DNA from: Schleiferiaceae bacterium
GTDB lineage: Bacteria; Bacteroidota; Bacteroidia; Flavobacteriales; Schleiferiaceae
Reading direction: 5' to 3'
Assembly (NCBI GenBank): GCA_018401735.1
Contig: JAGYKI010000003.1
Location: 1 to 64,000 of the forward strand
DNA: 64,000 bases
A program made the translations under genes and the position numbers. A model generated the notes under the pieces. The model was not told the DNA's origin. It ran no database searches and saw nothing but the letters and a program-made list of their open reading frames with translations. Shown here piece by piece: positions 36,856 through 44,891 of the stretch. Position 1 is the first letter of the stretch, and every line of letters starts with the position of its first letter.

Positions 36856-39351
36856 TTAGTACTCTTTCTTGTTGAAGCCAATAGATTTATTTTCTACTTT
36901 CAATAATTTAGGATTTTTTACCAAATCATCACTTAGCGCATATTTTATCACCTCCATCATTTTATCTACGTAGTGAAAATTTAAGCCTTCAAGGTAGTCA
37001 GGACGGATTTCTAAAACGTCTTTTTCATTTTTACGACATAAGATGATATGCTTAATATCCGCCCTTTTAGCAGCAAGTATTTTTTCTTTAATTCCTCCCA
37101 CAGGTAAAACCTGGCCTCTTAGGGTAATTTCACCTGTCATCGCTAACTCACTTTTAACCTTACGTTGGGTAAACAAACTGGCCAAAGAAGTTAAAATACT
37201 AATTCCTGCCGAAGGTCCATCTTTAGGAATAGCGCCTTCTGGAAAGTGAATATGAACATCGTATTGCTCGAAAAGACGATAATCAACCGAAAAGTCTTCA
37301 GCGTGCGCCTTTAAGTAGGCCATGGCTATAGTGGCTGACTCTCGCATTACGTCTCCTAAATTTCCAGTGATAGAAAGTCTACCTCGGCCTCTACTTAAAG
37401 AAGATTCGATATATAAAATATCACCACCTACTGGTGTCCAAGCTAAGCCTGTTACCAGTCCAGCAATATCATCATCTTGGTAACGCTCTTTACTATAACG
37501 TTCCGCCCCAAGAATAAGAGGAATATCTTTAACTTTCGGAACATGAGTATATTCCTGTTCCATTGCAATGCTCTTCGCGGCATAACGAACCGACTTTGCG
37601 ATTACCTTATCCAAGCCACGAACGCCAGACTCACGCGTGTAATGCTCGGCAATAAACTCTATGGCTTTTTTCGAAAGCTTAAAGTCATCCTTTTCTAAAC
37701 CGTGATCTTTTAATTGCTTAGGCAGAAGGTGTTTTGCGGCAATTTCTACCTTTTCCTCAACCGTGTAACCATTAATCTCAATTACCTCCATACGGTCGCG
37801 TAAGGCAGGGTGAATGGCTCCAATATTATTAGCAGTAGCAATGAAAATCACTTTACTAAGATCGTAGCCCACTTCTAAGAAATTATCGTAAAAACTAGAG
37901 TTTTGCTCTGGGTCTAGCACTTCTAGCATCGCGGAAGCAGGATCACCATGACCACGTCCCGTCGCTAATTTATCGATTTCATCCAATACAAATACAGGGT
38001 TGGAAGCCTCTGCTTTTTTAATGCTTTGCAAAATTCTACCAGGCATAGCACCAATGTATGTTTTGCGATGACCACGAATTTCTGCTTCATCACCTAAACC
38101 ACCTAGAGACATGCGCACATAGGGCCTTCCAAGCGCTTCTGCCACCGAGCGGCCCAAGCTAGTTTTACCTACTCCGGGAGGTCCGTGTAAACATAATATG
38201 GGCGCTTTCATGTCGCCTTTCAACTTCAGCACCGCCAAATGTTCGATTAAGCGTTCTTTCACCTTATCGAGACCATAATGATCGCGGTTTAAAATTCGTT
38301 CGGCCCGTTTCAGGTTGAAGTTATCCTTAGTTTGATGATCCCAAGGCAAATCCAACATCAACTCCAAATAATTGCGTTGAATGCTAAATTCTGGTACTTG
38401 GGGATTAATGCGCTGCATCTTATTTAGCTCCTTTTCAAAAAGTGCTTTAACCTTTTCGGGCCATTTCTTAGACTTGCCCTTTTGACGCATTTCATCAATT
38501 TCGCCTTCGGTAGAGGAGCCACCAAGTTCTTCTTGAATTTGACGTAACTGCTGCTGCAAAAAGTACTCGCGCTGTTGTTTATCAAAATCTAAGCGCACTT
38601 TGTCTTGGATCTCGTTTTTCATTTCCAACATCTGCGACTCCATATTAAGGAGTTTCAGTACTTCATTGGCACGATCTTGCAGTTTGTCTTGCTCTAGCAG
38701 ATGTTGTTTTTTGTCAACATCGGCATTCATATTATTACTCACAAAATTGAGTAAGAAGGTGTCACTATCAATGTTTTTAATGGTCAGAGATGCCTCATTA
38801 GGGATTTCAGGCGATTTCTCAATAATCTCTAAGGCAATGTCCTTAACGGAGTCCATTAAGGCCTTAAACTGCTGATCGCGTTTGGCCGGTTTCTCCTCAT
38901 CATATTTGGCAACTTTGGCTATAATATGAGGTTCTTCCTTTACAATTTCGGTAATTATAAAGCGGCGTAAGCCTTGAATTATAACAGCGGTATGACCATT
39001 TGGTAATTTAAAAAGGCGTACCACCCGAGCGACCGTACCAATTCGATAAATATCATCTGCTCCCGGTTCTTCTTGTGCGCCATCGAGCTGACTAACTACT
39101 CCTAAAAGTCCTTTGTTTTTATTAACCTTATTTAAAAGGCTAATCGATTTATCTCGTCCTGCGGTAATTGGAATTACCACCCCAGGAAAGAGAACTGTAT
39201 TGCGTAATGGCAAGATTGGTAACTCCTCTGGCAGCTCCTCATTTTTAAGAGACTCTTCGTCTTCTTTGCTCATAAGCGGGATGTATTCACCCTCGTCTCT
39301 CATTACGCCAAAATGTAAATTATCTATATCGGTAAAGTCTCTAAAACTCAT
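36856..39351 (-). CDS. lon: ATP-dependent Lon protease
   Basis: 831 aa. N-terminal LAN domain (ELPEELPILPLRNTVLFPGV), coiled middle part, AAA+ module with Walker A HGPPGVGKTSLGRSVAEALG, and a proteolytic domain where PKDGPSAGIS (about residues 706-715) holds the catalytic serine. The paired lysine is in GGIKEKILAAKRADI. Length is slightly above the E. coli enzyme because of N- and C-terminal extensions. Degrades misfolded and regulatory proteins in the cytosol. Confidence 0.97.
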   Translation of the reverse strand: MSFRDFTDIDNLHFGVMRDEGEYIPLMSKEDEESLKNEELPEELPILPLRNTVLFPGVVIPITAGRDKSISLLNKVNKNKGLLGVVSQLDGAQEEPGADDIYRIGTVARVVRLFKLPNGHTAVIIQGLRRFIITEIVKEEPHIIAKVAKYDEEKPAKRDQQFKALMDSVKDIALEIIEKSPEIPNEASLTIKNIDSDTFLLNFVSNNMNADVDKKQHLLEQDKLQDRANEVLKLLNMESQMLEMKNEIQDKVRLDFDKQQREYFLQQQLRQIQEELGGSSTEGEIDEMRQKGKSKKWPEKVKALFEKELNKMQRINPQVPEFSIQRNYLELMLDLPWDHQTKDNFNLKRAERILNRDHYGLDKVKERLIEHLAVLKLKGDMKAPILCLHGPPGVGKTSLGRSVAEALGRPYVRMSLGGLGDEAEIRGHRKTYIGAMPGRILQSIKKAEASNPVFVLDEIDKLATGRGHGDPASAMLEVLDPEQNSSFYDNFLEVGYDLSKVIFIATANNIGAIHPALRDRMEVIEINGYTVEEKVEIAAKHLLPKQLKDHGLEKDDFKLSKKAIEFIAEHYTRESGVRGLDKVIAKSVRYAAKSIAMEQEYTHVPKVKDIPLILGAERYSKERYQDDDIAGLVTGLAWTPVGGDILYIESSLSRGRGRLSITGNLGDVMRESATIAMAYLKAHAEDFSVDYRLFEQYDVHIHFPEGAIPKDGPSAGISILTSLASLFTQRKVKSELAMTGEITLRGQVLPVGGIKEKILAAKRADIKHIILCRKNEKDVLEIRPDYLEGLNFHYVDKMMEVIKYALSDDLVKNPKLLKVENKSIGFNKKEY

Positions 39352-39433
39352 ATCATTGCTTTGTTAAGCCATCAAAATTTTTGAAAGCTTGATAGGATGG
39401 CACAAAAGTCAATTGATATGCCAATTACGAATA

Positions 39434-40603
39434 CTAACGATACTGGGTCGTTTTGTCAAAAATAGCCTGCAAAATGTCACGCTCTACTTCATCGAGTGTG
39501 ACGTTGCGGCGCGACATTACTAATTCAGCCGTTTTCATCGCCTTATCAAATTTGTACTCGGTAAAACCACCTGAGCCACCCCAAGAGTAAGAAGGAATAA
39601 AATTACGTGGAAACCCACCTCCATAAATATTGGCACTTACTCCCACTACCGTTCCAGTATTAAACATGGTATTAATGCCACATTTAGAATGATCGCCCAT
39701 TATAAGTCCGCAAAATTGTAGACCAGTCTTACGGAAGCCATTTTTGGGATAGCTCCACAGTTTAACTTCCTCGTAATTATTTTTAAGATTTGAATTGTTG
39801 CTGTCCGCACCAATGTTGCACCATTCGCCTAGCACCGAATTTCCTAAAAAACCGTCGTGGCCTTTGTTGGAGTATCCGAATATCACGGAGTTATTTACTT
39901 CACCCCCTACCTTACAATGCGGCCCAATGGTGGTAGCCCCGTATATTTTAGTCGCCAATTTAAGGGTCGAATGGTCGCCAAGCGCCAAAGCACCGCGAAT
40001 AACGCTACCTTCCATTACTTCAGAATCGACTCCTAAGTAAATTGCTCCCGAAGTAGTATTAAAAACTGCACATTCGGCTTTAGCTCCTTCTTCTGCAAAA
40101 AAGCGATTACCAATAATGGTATTAGTAGCTGATAATTTAGCACTCTCTCTACCAGCGGTTATTAGATCAAAATCTAATTCTAATTCTGAGGCATTCAAAC
40201 TAAATACACTATGAGGCCCTTCTAAATAAGTTAGGTTATCTTCATATTCTAAGGCTTGGCTATCTTGTTCTAAATCTTCGGGAAATGAAGCCGCACGGCA
40301 AGCAATAATTAAATCGTCCTTTAATAGAGCTTCTCCGAGATCTAATGACATTACTTTTTCCACTAAGTCGAGACTAGGGCAAACACTACCGTTGATGTAT
40401 AAATTATCACCTTCCTCTTTTAAAGGGAATTTAGTACTTAAATAGTCGGCCGTTATATAGGATGCTTCTTCGGTTACACCAAGATGCTTTAACCATTTTT
40501 CCTCAATGGTCAAAATACCCAATCGCAACTTGGCACTGGGTCTAGTGTATGTTAAAGGTAGAAGATCGTCGCGATTAGCGTCGTCGAAAAATACAATATT
40601 CAT
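39434..40603 (-). CDS. GlmU-like sugar nucleotidyltransferase / left-handed beta-helix protein
   Basis: 389 aa. Begins MNIVFFDDANRDDLLPLTYT, the start of the Bacteroidota GlmU-family 'putative sugar nucleotidyltransferase' group; the C-terminal half has hexapeptide repeats (GNSVLGEWCNIGADSNNSNL, HSKCGINTMFNTGTVVGVSA). The N-terminal domain lacks a clear LAGGxGTRM nucleotide loop (FFDDANRDDLLPLT stands in its place), so nucleotidyltransferase activity is doubtful; acetyltransferase or UDP-GlcNAc-related function is inferred. Preceded by rpmE2 and its terminator. Confidence 0.8.
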   Translation of the reverse strand: MNIVFFDDANRDDLLPLTYTRPSAKLRLGILTIEEKWLKHLGVTEEASYITADYLSTKFPLKEEGDNLYINGSVCPSLDLVEKVMSLDLGEALLKDDLIIACRAASFPEDLEQDSQALEYEDNLTYLEGPHSVFSLNASELELDFDLITAGRESAKLSATNTIIGNRFFAEEGAKAECAVFNTTSGAIYLGVDSEVMEGSVIRGALALGDHSTLKLATKIYGATTIGPHCKVGGEVNNSVIFGYSNKGHDGFLGNSVLGEWCNIGADSNNSNLKNNYEEVKLWSYPKNGFRKTGLQFCGLIMGDHSKCGINTMFNTGTVVGVSANIYGGGFPRNFIPSYSWGGSGGFTEYKFDKAMKTAELVMSRRNVTLDEVERDILQAIFDKTTQYR

Positions 40604-40641
40604 GAGCGAAATTTAGGGATGCAAGATAAATGAAGGAACAT

Positions 40642-40673
40642 AAAAAAACCCCTACTCTTTGAAAGAATAGGGG
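40642..40673 (-). terminator. Intrinsic terminator after rpmE2
   Basis: CCCCTACTCTTT and AAGAATAGGGG pair (40649-40673) with one mismatch; on the minus strand the stem runs into T7. It separates rpmE2 from the GlmU-like gene. Confidence 0.85.
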
Positions 40674-40696
40674 CTAAATATTTTAAAGCTATTCGC

Positions 40697-40951
40697 TTAA
40701 GCTTGGTTACGACCTTTGTAACGGTTGCGGAATTTATCCACACGACCAGCAGTATCAACCAATTTAACTTTACCAGTGTAAAAAGGGTGAGAGGCCGCAG
40801 AAATTTCCATTTTAATTAATGGGTATTCAACACCATCGATCTCAATAGTGTCGCGTGTTTCGGCGCAGGAACGGGTGATGAAAAAATCTTCAGTACCCAT
40901 GTCTTTAAAAACACAGGGACGGTAATTTGAAGGATGAATGTCTTTTTGCAT
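40697..40951 (-). CDS. rpmE2: Ribosomal protein bL31, type B
   Basis: 84 aa from ATG 40951 (MQKDIHP). Large-subunit protein forming an intersubunit bridge. The start [13 protein letters not shown] and [20 protein letters not shown] mark the type B form; the CxxC zinc ribbon of type A is absent. The upstream in-frame extension to 41032 crosses the promoter box and is not translated. The leader (40952-41001) contains two mutually exclusive hairpins. Confidence 0.96.
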   Translation of the reverse strand: MQKDIHPSNYRPCVFKDMGTEDFFITRSCAETRDTIEIDGVEYPLIKMEISAASHPFYTGKVKLVDTAGRVDKFRNRYKGRNQA

Positions 40952-40970
40952 ATCTTTTAGGTTTCGTTGG

Positions 40971-41009
40971 CTGGGATTTTGCCCAGTCCAAAAATGGACT
41001 GCAAAAATA
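40971..41009 (-). promoter_or_regulatory. rpmE2 promoter and competing leader hairpins
   Basis: On the minus strand, TATTTTTG (41009-41002) is a TAnnTTTG -7 box, with TTG 20 nt upstream. Immediately downstream, CAGTCCA/TGGACTG (41001-40995 with 40990-40984) forms a 7-bp hairpin, and CTGGG/CCCAG (40986-40982 with 40975-40971) a 5-bp one. They share bases 40984-40986, so only one can form. Confidence 0.5.
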
Positions 41010-41090
41010 CTGCAAATATTAAGTTCACACAAGCCCTCCCTCTAAATTCTCTTATCAAGAATAAATGTGCTCATTTTAGAGAGAAGGCTG

Positions 41091-41098
41091 TACTTTTG
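41091..41098 (+). promoter_or_regulatory. Promoter -7 box of the beta-helix lipoprotein gene
   Basis: TACTTTTG matches TAnnTTTG, 24 nt before the ATG at 41123. Confidence 0.45.
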
Positions 41099-41122
41099 GC
41101 CTTTAAAGATCGTTAAGATTTT

Positions 41123-42613
41123 ATGCTTAAAAAACTATTTATCCTTCTTGTTTTAGCACTAATAGGCTTTAGCTCTTGCCGAAAAGAAGACAATATCATA
41201 AGTTCAAACTTTTCCTTACGCTACTCAAGCGACACGGTGTTTTTAGATACTGTTTTCGCAGGCATTGGCTCTAGCACCTATGAGCTGAAGGTTTATAACG
41301 ACAGTAGAGAAAGTATTAACATCCCCAATATTCGCCTTAAAAACCAGGCCTCGCCTTTTCGCTTAAATATTAACGGCAGCGCCAGCACCAACCTTAGTAA
41401 TGTTGAAATTCTCCCTGAGGATAGTATTTATATTTTCATAGAAGTTACAGCCGCCATAAATACGGTAAACGAAATGGTGGTGAGCGATCAAATCGTTTTT
41501 GAACTAGCCGAGGGCAGCGATGAAGTGGAGCTCGTTAGTTTGGCCAAAGAGGCTATTTTCCACTTTCCCACAAACTTCATCGTTATCGGATCAGGTAATA
41601 ATCGAAGTATTATCCCCTACTCTATTATTGATTGTAATACCATTTGGGACAATACCATTCCCCACGTTGTTTATGGTTATGCGGTGGTTGATAGCGGCTG
41701 CACCTTAGAAATCGCTCCAGGGGCAGATGTTCATTTTCATGAAAATAGCGGTCTTTGGGTTTTTGCTAGTGGTGAACTAAAAATCGCCCCCAACACCCTG
41801 CCCGGACAAGGCGATTCGGTTACATTTAGTGGCGATCGATTGGAACCCTTCTACGAAGAAGTTCCTGGGCAGTGGGGTGGATTACTGGGAGGTTTATATA
41901 TCGGGCAAGGCGCCAAAGCACAAATAAATAATTTGGTTTTAAAGAATGCTGTTAATGGCCTGCGTTGCGATAGCGCTCTCTTCCCAGATCAATTACTTAT
42001 TACTAATTCCTATATTTTAAATTCATCTCGCACGGGTCTTTATGCAGGATACTCTAATATTAAAGCCGAAAACCTCGTGATTGCGAATCAAGGTCTTTAT
42101 GGCTTTTATGCATTCGGCGGAAACTATGACTTTAAGCACTGTAGTTTTGTTAATTACTGGAACCTCTCCACTCGCCAAGAATCTACGGTTGTTCTTAGTA
42201 ATTTCCTTGAATTCCAAGATGCTACCGGGCAGGTTCAACGCATTACAAGGAGTCTAGAAAGTGCTTACTTCGGTAATTGTATCATTGATGGGGTAAATCA
42301 GCAAGAGCTGCAATTTGTTAAAGATGATAATGCCATCTTCAACTTTCAGTTTAATCACGCCCAATTGAAGCTGAGTAGCGATATAGAAGATCGTGGCTTC
42401 TCCATTAGTGACCCTAGCTTTATCAATGTTTTGGTAAACAACAATGCCGATTATGTAAACCCCGCAAAAAACAACTACCAATTAGACAGTCTAAGTCAAA
42501 TGGTCGATCAAGGGAATACAAACGACGGTTTTGTAATTCCAACCGATATCCTCGGCTTCAGTAGAAACTTTAATGGATTACCCGATTTAGGCGCTTTTGA
42601 AAGACAGTATTAA
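41123..42613 (+). CDS. Lipoprotein with right-handed beta-helix-like domain
   Basis: 496 aa. Lipobox at IGFSSC (about residue 19). The N-terminal ~150 residues form a beta-sandwich-like part (DTVFAGIGSSTYELKVYNDS), and the rest shows parallel beta-helix character with repeated N-rich strands (LLITNSYILNSSRTGLYAGY, AENLVIANQGLYGFYAF). It ends GFSRNFNGLPDLGAFERQY, a 'DIGAFE' terminus typical of such helices. Probably an outer-membrane lipoprotein facing the surface; substrate unknown and no catalytic residues recognised. Confidence 0.75.
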   Translation: MLKKLFILLVLALIGFSSCRKEDNIISSNFSLRYSSDTVFLDTVFAGIGSSTYELKVYNDSRESINIPNIRLKNQASPFRLNINGSASTNLSNVEILPEDSIYIFIEVTAAINTVNEMVVSDQIVFELAEGSDEVELVSLAKEAIFHFPTNFIVIGSGNNRSIIPYSIIDCNTIWDNTIPHVVYGYAVVDSGCTLEIAPGADVHFHENSGLWVFASGELKIAPNTLPGQGDSVTFSGDRLEPFYEEVPGQWGGLLGGLYIGQGAKAQINNLVLKNAVNGLRCDSALFPDQLLITNSYILNSSRTGLYAGYSNIKAENLVIANQGLYGFYAFGGNYDFKHCSFVNYWNLSTRQESTVVLSNFLEFQDATGQVQRITRSLESAYFGNCIIDGVNQQELQFVKDDNAIFNFQFNHAQLKLSSDIEDRGFSISDPSFINVLVNNNADYVNPAKNNYQLDSLSQMVDQGNTNDGFVIPTDILGFSRNFNGLPDLGAFERQY

Positions 42614-42834
42614 ACCTGTTTTACCGTTAATTTCTCGAATTAGTTCACTACTCGTTTTTTAGACTGTAAGGCTTTTCAAAATAATTGAACCTCGAAAAAA
42701 GGTCTACCTAAGCGGCCAATTTCAAATTCGACAGTTTTAAAAAAGAACAGGCTAGAATATCACTAGATCTGCATGCCCCAAATGAATAATTAGGGTTAGA
42801 TAATTATTTTAAGATGGAGCCTACTTTCAGCTTC

Positions 42835-43512
42835 CTAAAGAATAGCGTAAGAATAGCTAAACATCACACCCCAAAACTTATCGTTATCACTAATACTATT
42901 GGGTGCTGTTTCCAAGATTCCGTCCATTGTATCACCTCTCACGGTGCTGTAGCGTAATTCTGCCGTTATAATGCCATGATATGAAACACGATATTTAACG
43001 CCTAAGCCTACAAAAGTATTCATACCGATATAGGCATCTGTCTCAATATCAATGTTTTCAGGTACCAATCCAGCAATTTGCAATTCAGGATTCCAGCCTG
43101 CTACACCTAAACCGCCTTTTAAAAAGATAGTATGCTTCTGGTCGAGATGATATTTACCAAAGCGAATAAGATGAATCTCCGAAAAGAGATTCCCTGTAAC
43201 TAAACTAGTATTTACGCTAAAGCCACGGTTGAAATTATCGTGATTTGCATCTGATGCATTTAGATTCCCAAAAGAGATTTCACCACCTAAACCAAACCAA
43301 TCATTAACATGGTACTTCGCGAAAATTGAAATTTGCGCATCAATTTCAGCAAACACAGCATTAACCCTACTAGAATTCGCAATTTCGTTACTCATGTTTA
43401 AGGTGCCTATTCCGGCTCCAAATTCGTAATATTTTGTTCTTTTAGTTTGCGCATCTAAGTTTAAACCGAAAAGTAAGGCAACTAAAAATAAGACAGAGCT
43501 GTAGTTTCTCAT
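42835..43512 (-). CDS. Outer-membrane beta-barrel protein
   Basis: 225 aa. Signal peptide ends near LNLDAQ. Alternating hydrophobic strands typical of an eight- to ten-stranded barrel (KYYEFGAGIGTLNMSNEIAN, KYHVNDWFGLGGEISFG, FWGVMFSYSYAIL at the C terminus with aromatic residues). No specific family is named; PorT-like/OmpX-like. The ATG shares one base with the yaaA stop (TAATG), so it is coupled to yaaA. Confidence 0.7.
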   Translation of the reverse strand: MRNYSSVLFLVALLFGLNLDAQTKRTKYYEFGAGIGTLNMSNEIANSSRVNAVFAEIDAQISIFAKYHVNDWFGLGGEISFGNLNASDANHDNFNRGFSVNTSLVTGNLFSEIHLIRFGKYHLDQKHTIFLKGGLGVAGWNPELQIAGLVPENIDIETDAYIGMNTFVGLGVKYRVSYHGIITAELRYSTVRGDTMDGILETAPNSISDNDKFWGVMFSYSYAIL

Positions 43513-44276
43513 TATTGTTTATCTCTTAAAAAAACGAGGTTTGTGTCATCACTACCTGATTTATCTAGGTAGTAACCTGCTAAGTTAAACTCTTTTAGAA
43601 CATCTGTGCTATTAATTCTATTCTGGATAATAAAATTAGCCATGATTCCCCTTGCTTTCTTGGCGAAGAATGAAATAATCTTATACTTTCCGTTTGAATA
43701 ATCCTTGAATTCTAGGTTCAGAATTGGGTTAGGAATTTTAGCGATTTGTAAAGCCTTGAAGTACTCTTTGCTTGCCAAATTAACTATCGGCTCATCACTC
43801 GGAATATGCTCATTAAAATAATCAGCAATACTTTTTTGCCAAAACTCATAAAGGTTCTTTTTTCGGGCTAGGGTAATAGCGGTACCCATTTCTAAACGGT
43901 AAGGCAAAATAGCAGTTTGCGGTTTTAGCAAACCATATAAACCCGAAAGAATATAAAGCTTGTCTTGCGCGAATAACATGTCCTCTTCCGACCAATGTTC
44001 TGCCTCTAAGCCTAGGTATACATCGCCTTTAAAAGCCAGTACTGCTTGACGCCCTGTCATTATTTTTTCAGCGGTCCACTCTTGGTTACGCAGGTAGTTT
44101 TGCTTGGCAAGATTCTCACTAATGCTTTGAATACTCATCAGTTTTTTAGCACTGAGAGAACGAAGTTTATGATTCACCTTTTCTGCTTCCGCTAAAAAGA
44201 TGGGCGGCTCAGAAGAACCTATTTGGAGATCGCTGGAGAAATCGAGCGTTTTTGCGGGACTAATTACACTTATCAT
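43512..44276 (-). CDS. yaaA: Peroxide stress protein YaaA (DUF328)
   Basis: 254 aa. The start VISPAKTLDFSSDL, AVLAFKGDVYLGLEAEHWSE, LSGLYGLLKPQTAILPYRLE MG and the C-terminal FFAKKARGIMANFIIQNRIN are the family pattern. In E. coli YaaA lowers free iron during H2O2 stress and binds DNA, which fits the iron/heme emphasis of this window only loosely. A TAnnTTTG box lies 6 nt upstream of the ATG, directly against a terminator hairpin. Confidence 0.94.
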   Translation of the reverse strand: MISVISPAKTLDFSSDLQIGSSEPPIFLAEAEKVNHKLRSLSAKKLMSIQSISENLAKQNYLRNQEWTAEKIMTGRQAVLAFKGDVYLGLEAEHWSEEDMLFAQDKLYILSGLYGLLKPQTAILPYRLEMGTAITLARKKNLYEFWQKSIADYFNEHIPSDEPIVNLASKEYFKALQIAKIPNPILNLEFKDYSNGKYKIISFFAKKARGIMANFIIQNRINSTDVLKEFNLAGYYLDKSGSDDTNLVFLRDKQ

Positions 44277-44282
44277 AGGTCA

Positions 44283-44290
44283 CAAATATA
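44283..44290 (-). promoter_or_regulatory. yaaA promoter -7 box
   Basis: TATATTTG on the minus strand matches TAnnTTTG. It abuts the hairpin at 44291-44322, and the ATG is 6 nt away, predicting a leaderless mRNA. Confidence 0.55.
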
Positions 44291-44322
44291 AAAAGGCGTG
44301 ATGTATAAACATCACGCCTTTT
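44291..44322 (-). terminator. Intrinsic terminator after the MORN-like gene
   Basis: AAAAGGCGTGATGT (44291-44304) pairs perfectly with ACATCACGCCTTTT (44309-44322), a 14-bp stem with a 4-nt loop and T-rich flank on the minus strand. It lies 21 nt after the MORN-like gene stop and just before yaaA. Confidence 0.8.
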
Positions 44323-44343
44323 CTAATAAGATTGAAAGAAAGA

Positions 44344-44709
44344 CTATTTCTCTACGCGTAAATTTTCTTGAGCTAATGACCACTCTCTATGGTTTGCAAT
44401 ACTATTAGCTTGGTAATTCACCTCGTGTAAAGTTTTACGATCATCAGACCATACAAACCAGGCACCTTCTTTTTTTCCTTCTACATAAGTAGCTTCAACT
44501 CTAATTTCTCCACTTGCGCTGTACTCAGTCCACTGTCCGTGTGACTTACCGTTTTTGAAAAAACCTACTTCTTTTACTTGATCTGAATTCTCAAAGTATC
44601 GAGTTACTTTTATTTGATCTCCAACTTTCTCATAAACTGAAGTAGACTGTGCTTGAGCGCCAAAGGCCATTAAAATTCCTACTACCACTAAATTAATCAT
44701 CGTTTTCAT
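44344..44709 (-). CDS. Secreted MORN-repeat (YwqK-like) protein
   Basis: 121 aa. Signal peptide ends FGAQAQ. About residues 45-95 hold two MORN-like units, VGFFKNGKSHGQWTEYSASG and EATYVEGKKEGAWFVWSDD, of the kind annotated as YwqK-family. Exported, probably periplasmic or surface. Function unknown; the 'antitoxin' name attached to this family should not be trusted here. It has its own promoter box and terminator. Confidence 0.75.
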   Translation of the reverse strand: MKTMINLVVVGILMAFGAQAQSTSVYEKVGDQIKVTRYFENSDQVKEVGFFKNGKSHGQWTEYSASGEIRVEATYVEGKKEGAWFVWSDDRKTLHEVNYQANSIANHREWSLAQENLRVEK

Positions 44710-44735
44710 GTCTTCAAGCTTTAAATTCTACTCGT

Positions 44736-44743
44736 CAAAGATA
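44736..44743 (-). promoter_or_regulatory. Promoter -7 box of the MORN-like gene
   Basis: TATCTTTG on the minus strand matches TAnnTTTG, 26 nt upstream of the ATG at 44709. Confidence 0.45.
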
Positions 44744-44843
44744 TGAAAATATTTACATTCTGTTAACATTAAGGTAACATTGAGAGCGTTAAATTTATTA
44801 AAGATCTGTAAATCAATGTTTTATATGTTAAATTAAGATTAAG

Positions 44844-44867
44844 AAAGGCCGCTAAAGTGCGGCCTTT
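44844..44867 (-). terminator. Terminator after pruA
   Basis: Perfect 9-bp stem AAAGGCCGC/GCGGCCTTT (44844-44852 with 44859-44867), 6-nt loop, followed on the minus strand by a moderately T-rich tail. Lies 24 nt beyond the pruA stop. Confidence 0.75.
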
Positions 44868-44891
44868 CAATAAAATCACTACTATTTGTAC

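Noticed and set aside
44344..44709. Calling the MORN-repeat protein an antitoxin
   Set aside because: It has a signal peptide and no toxin partner; the label is not supported here.
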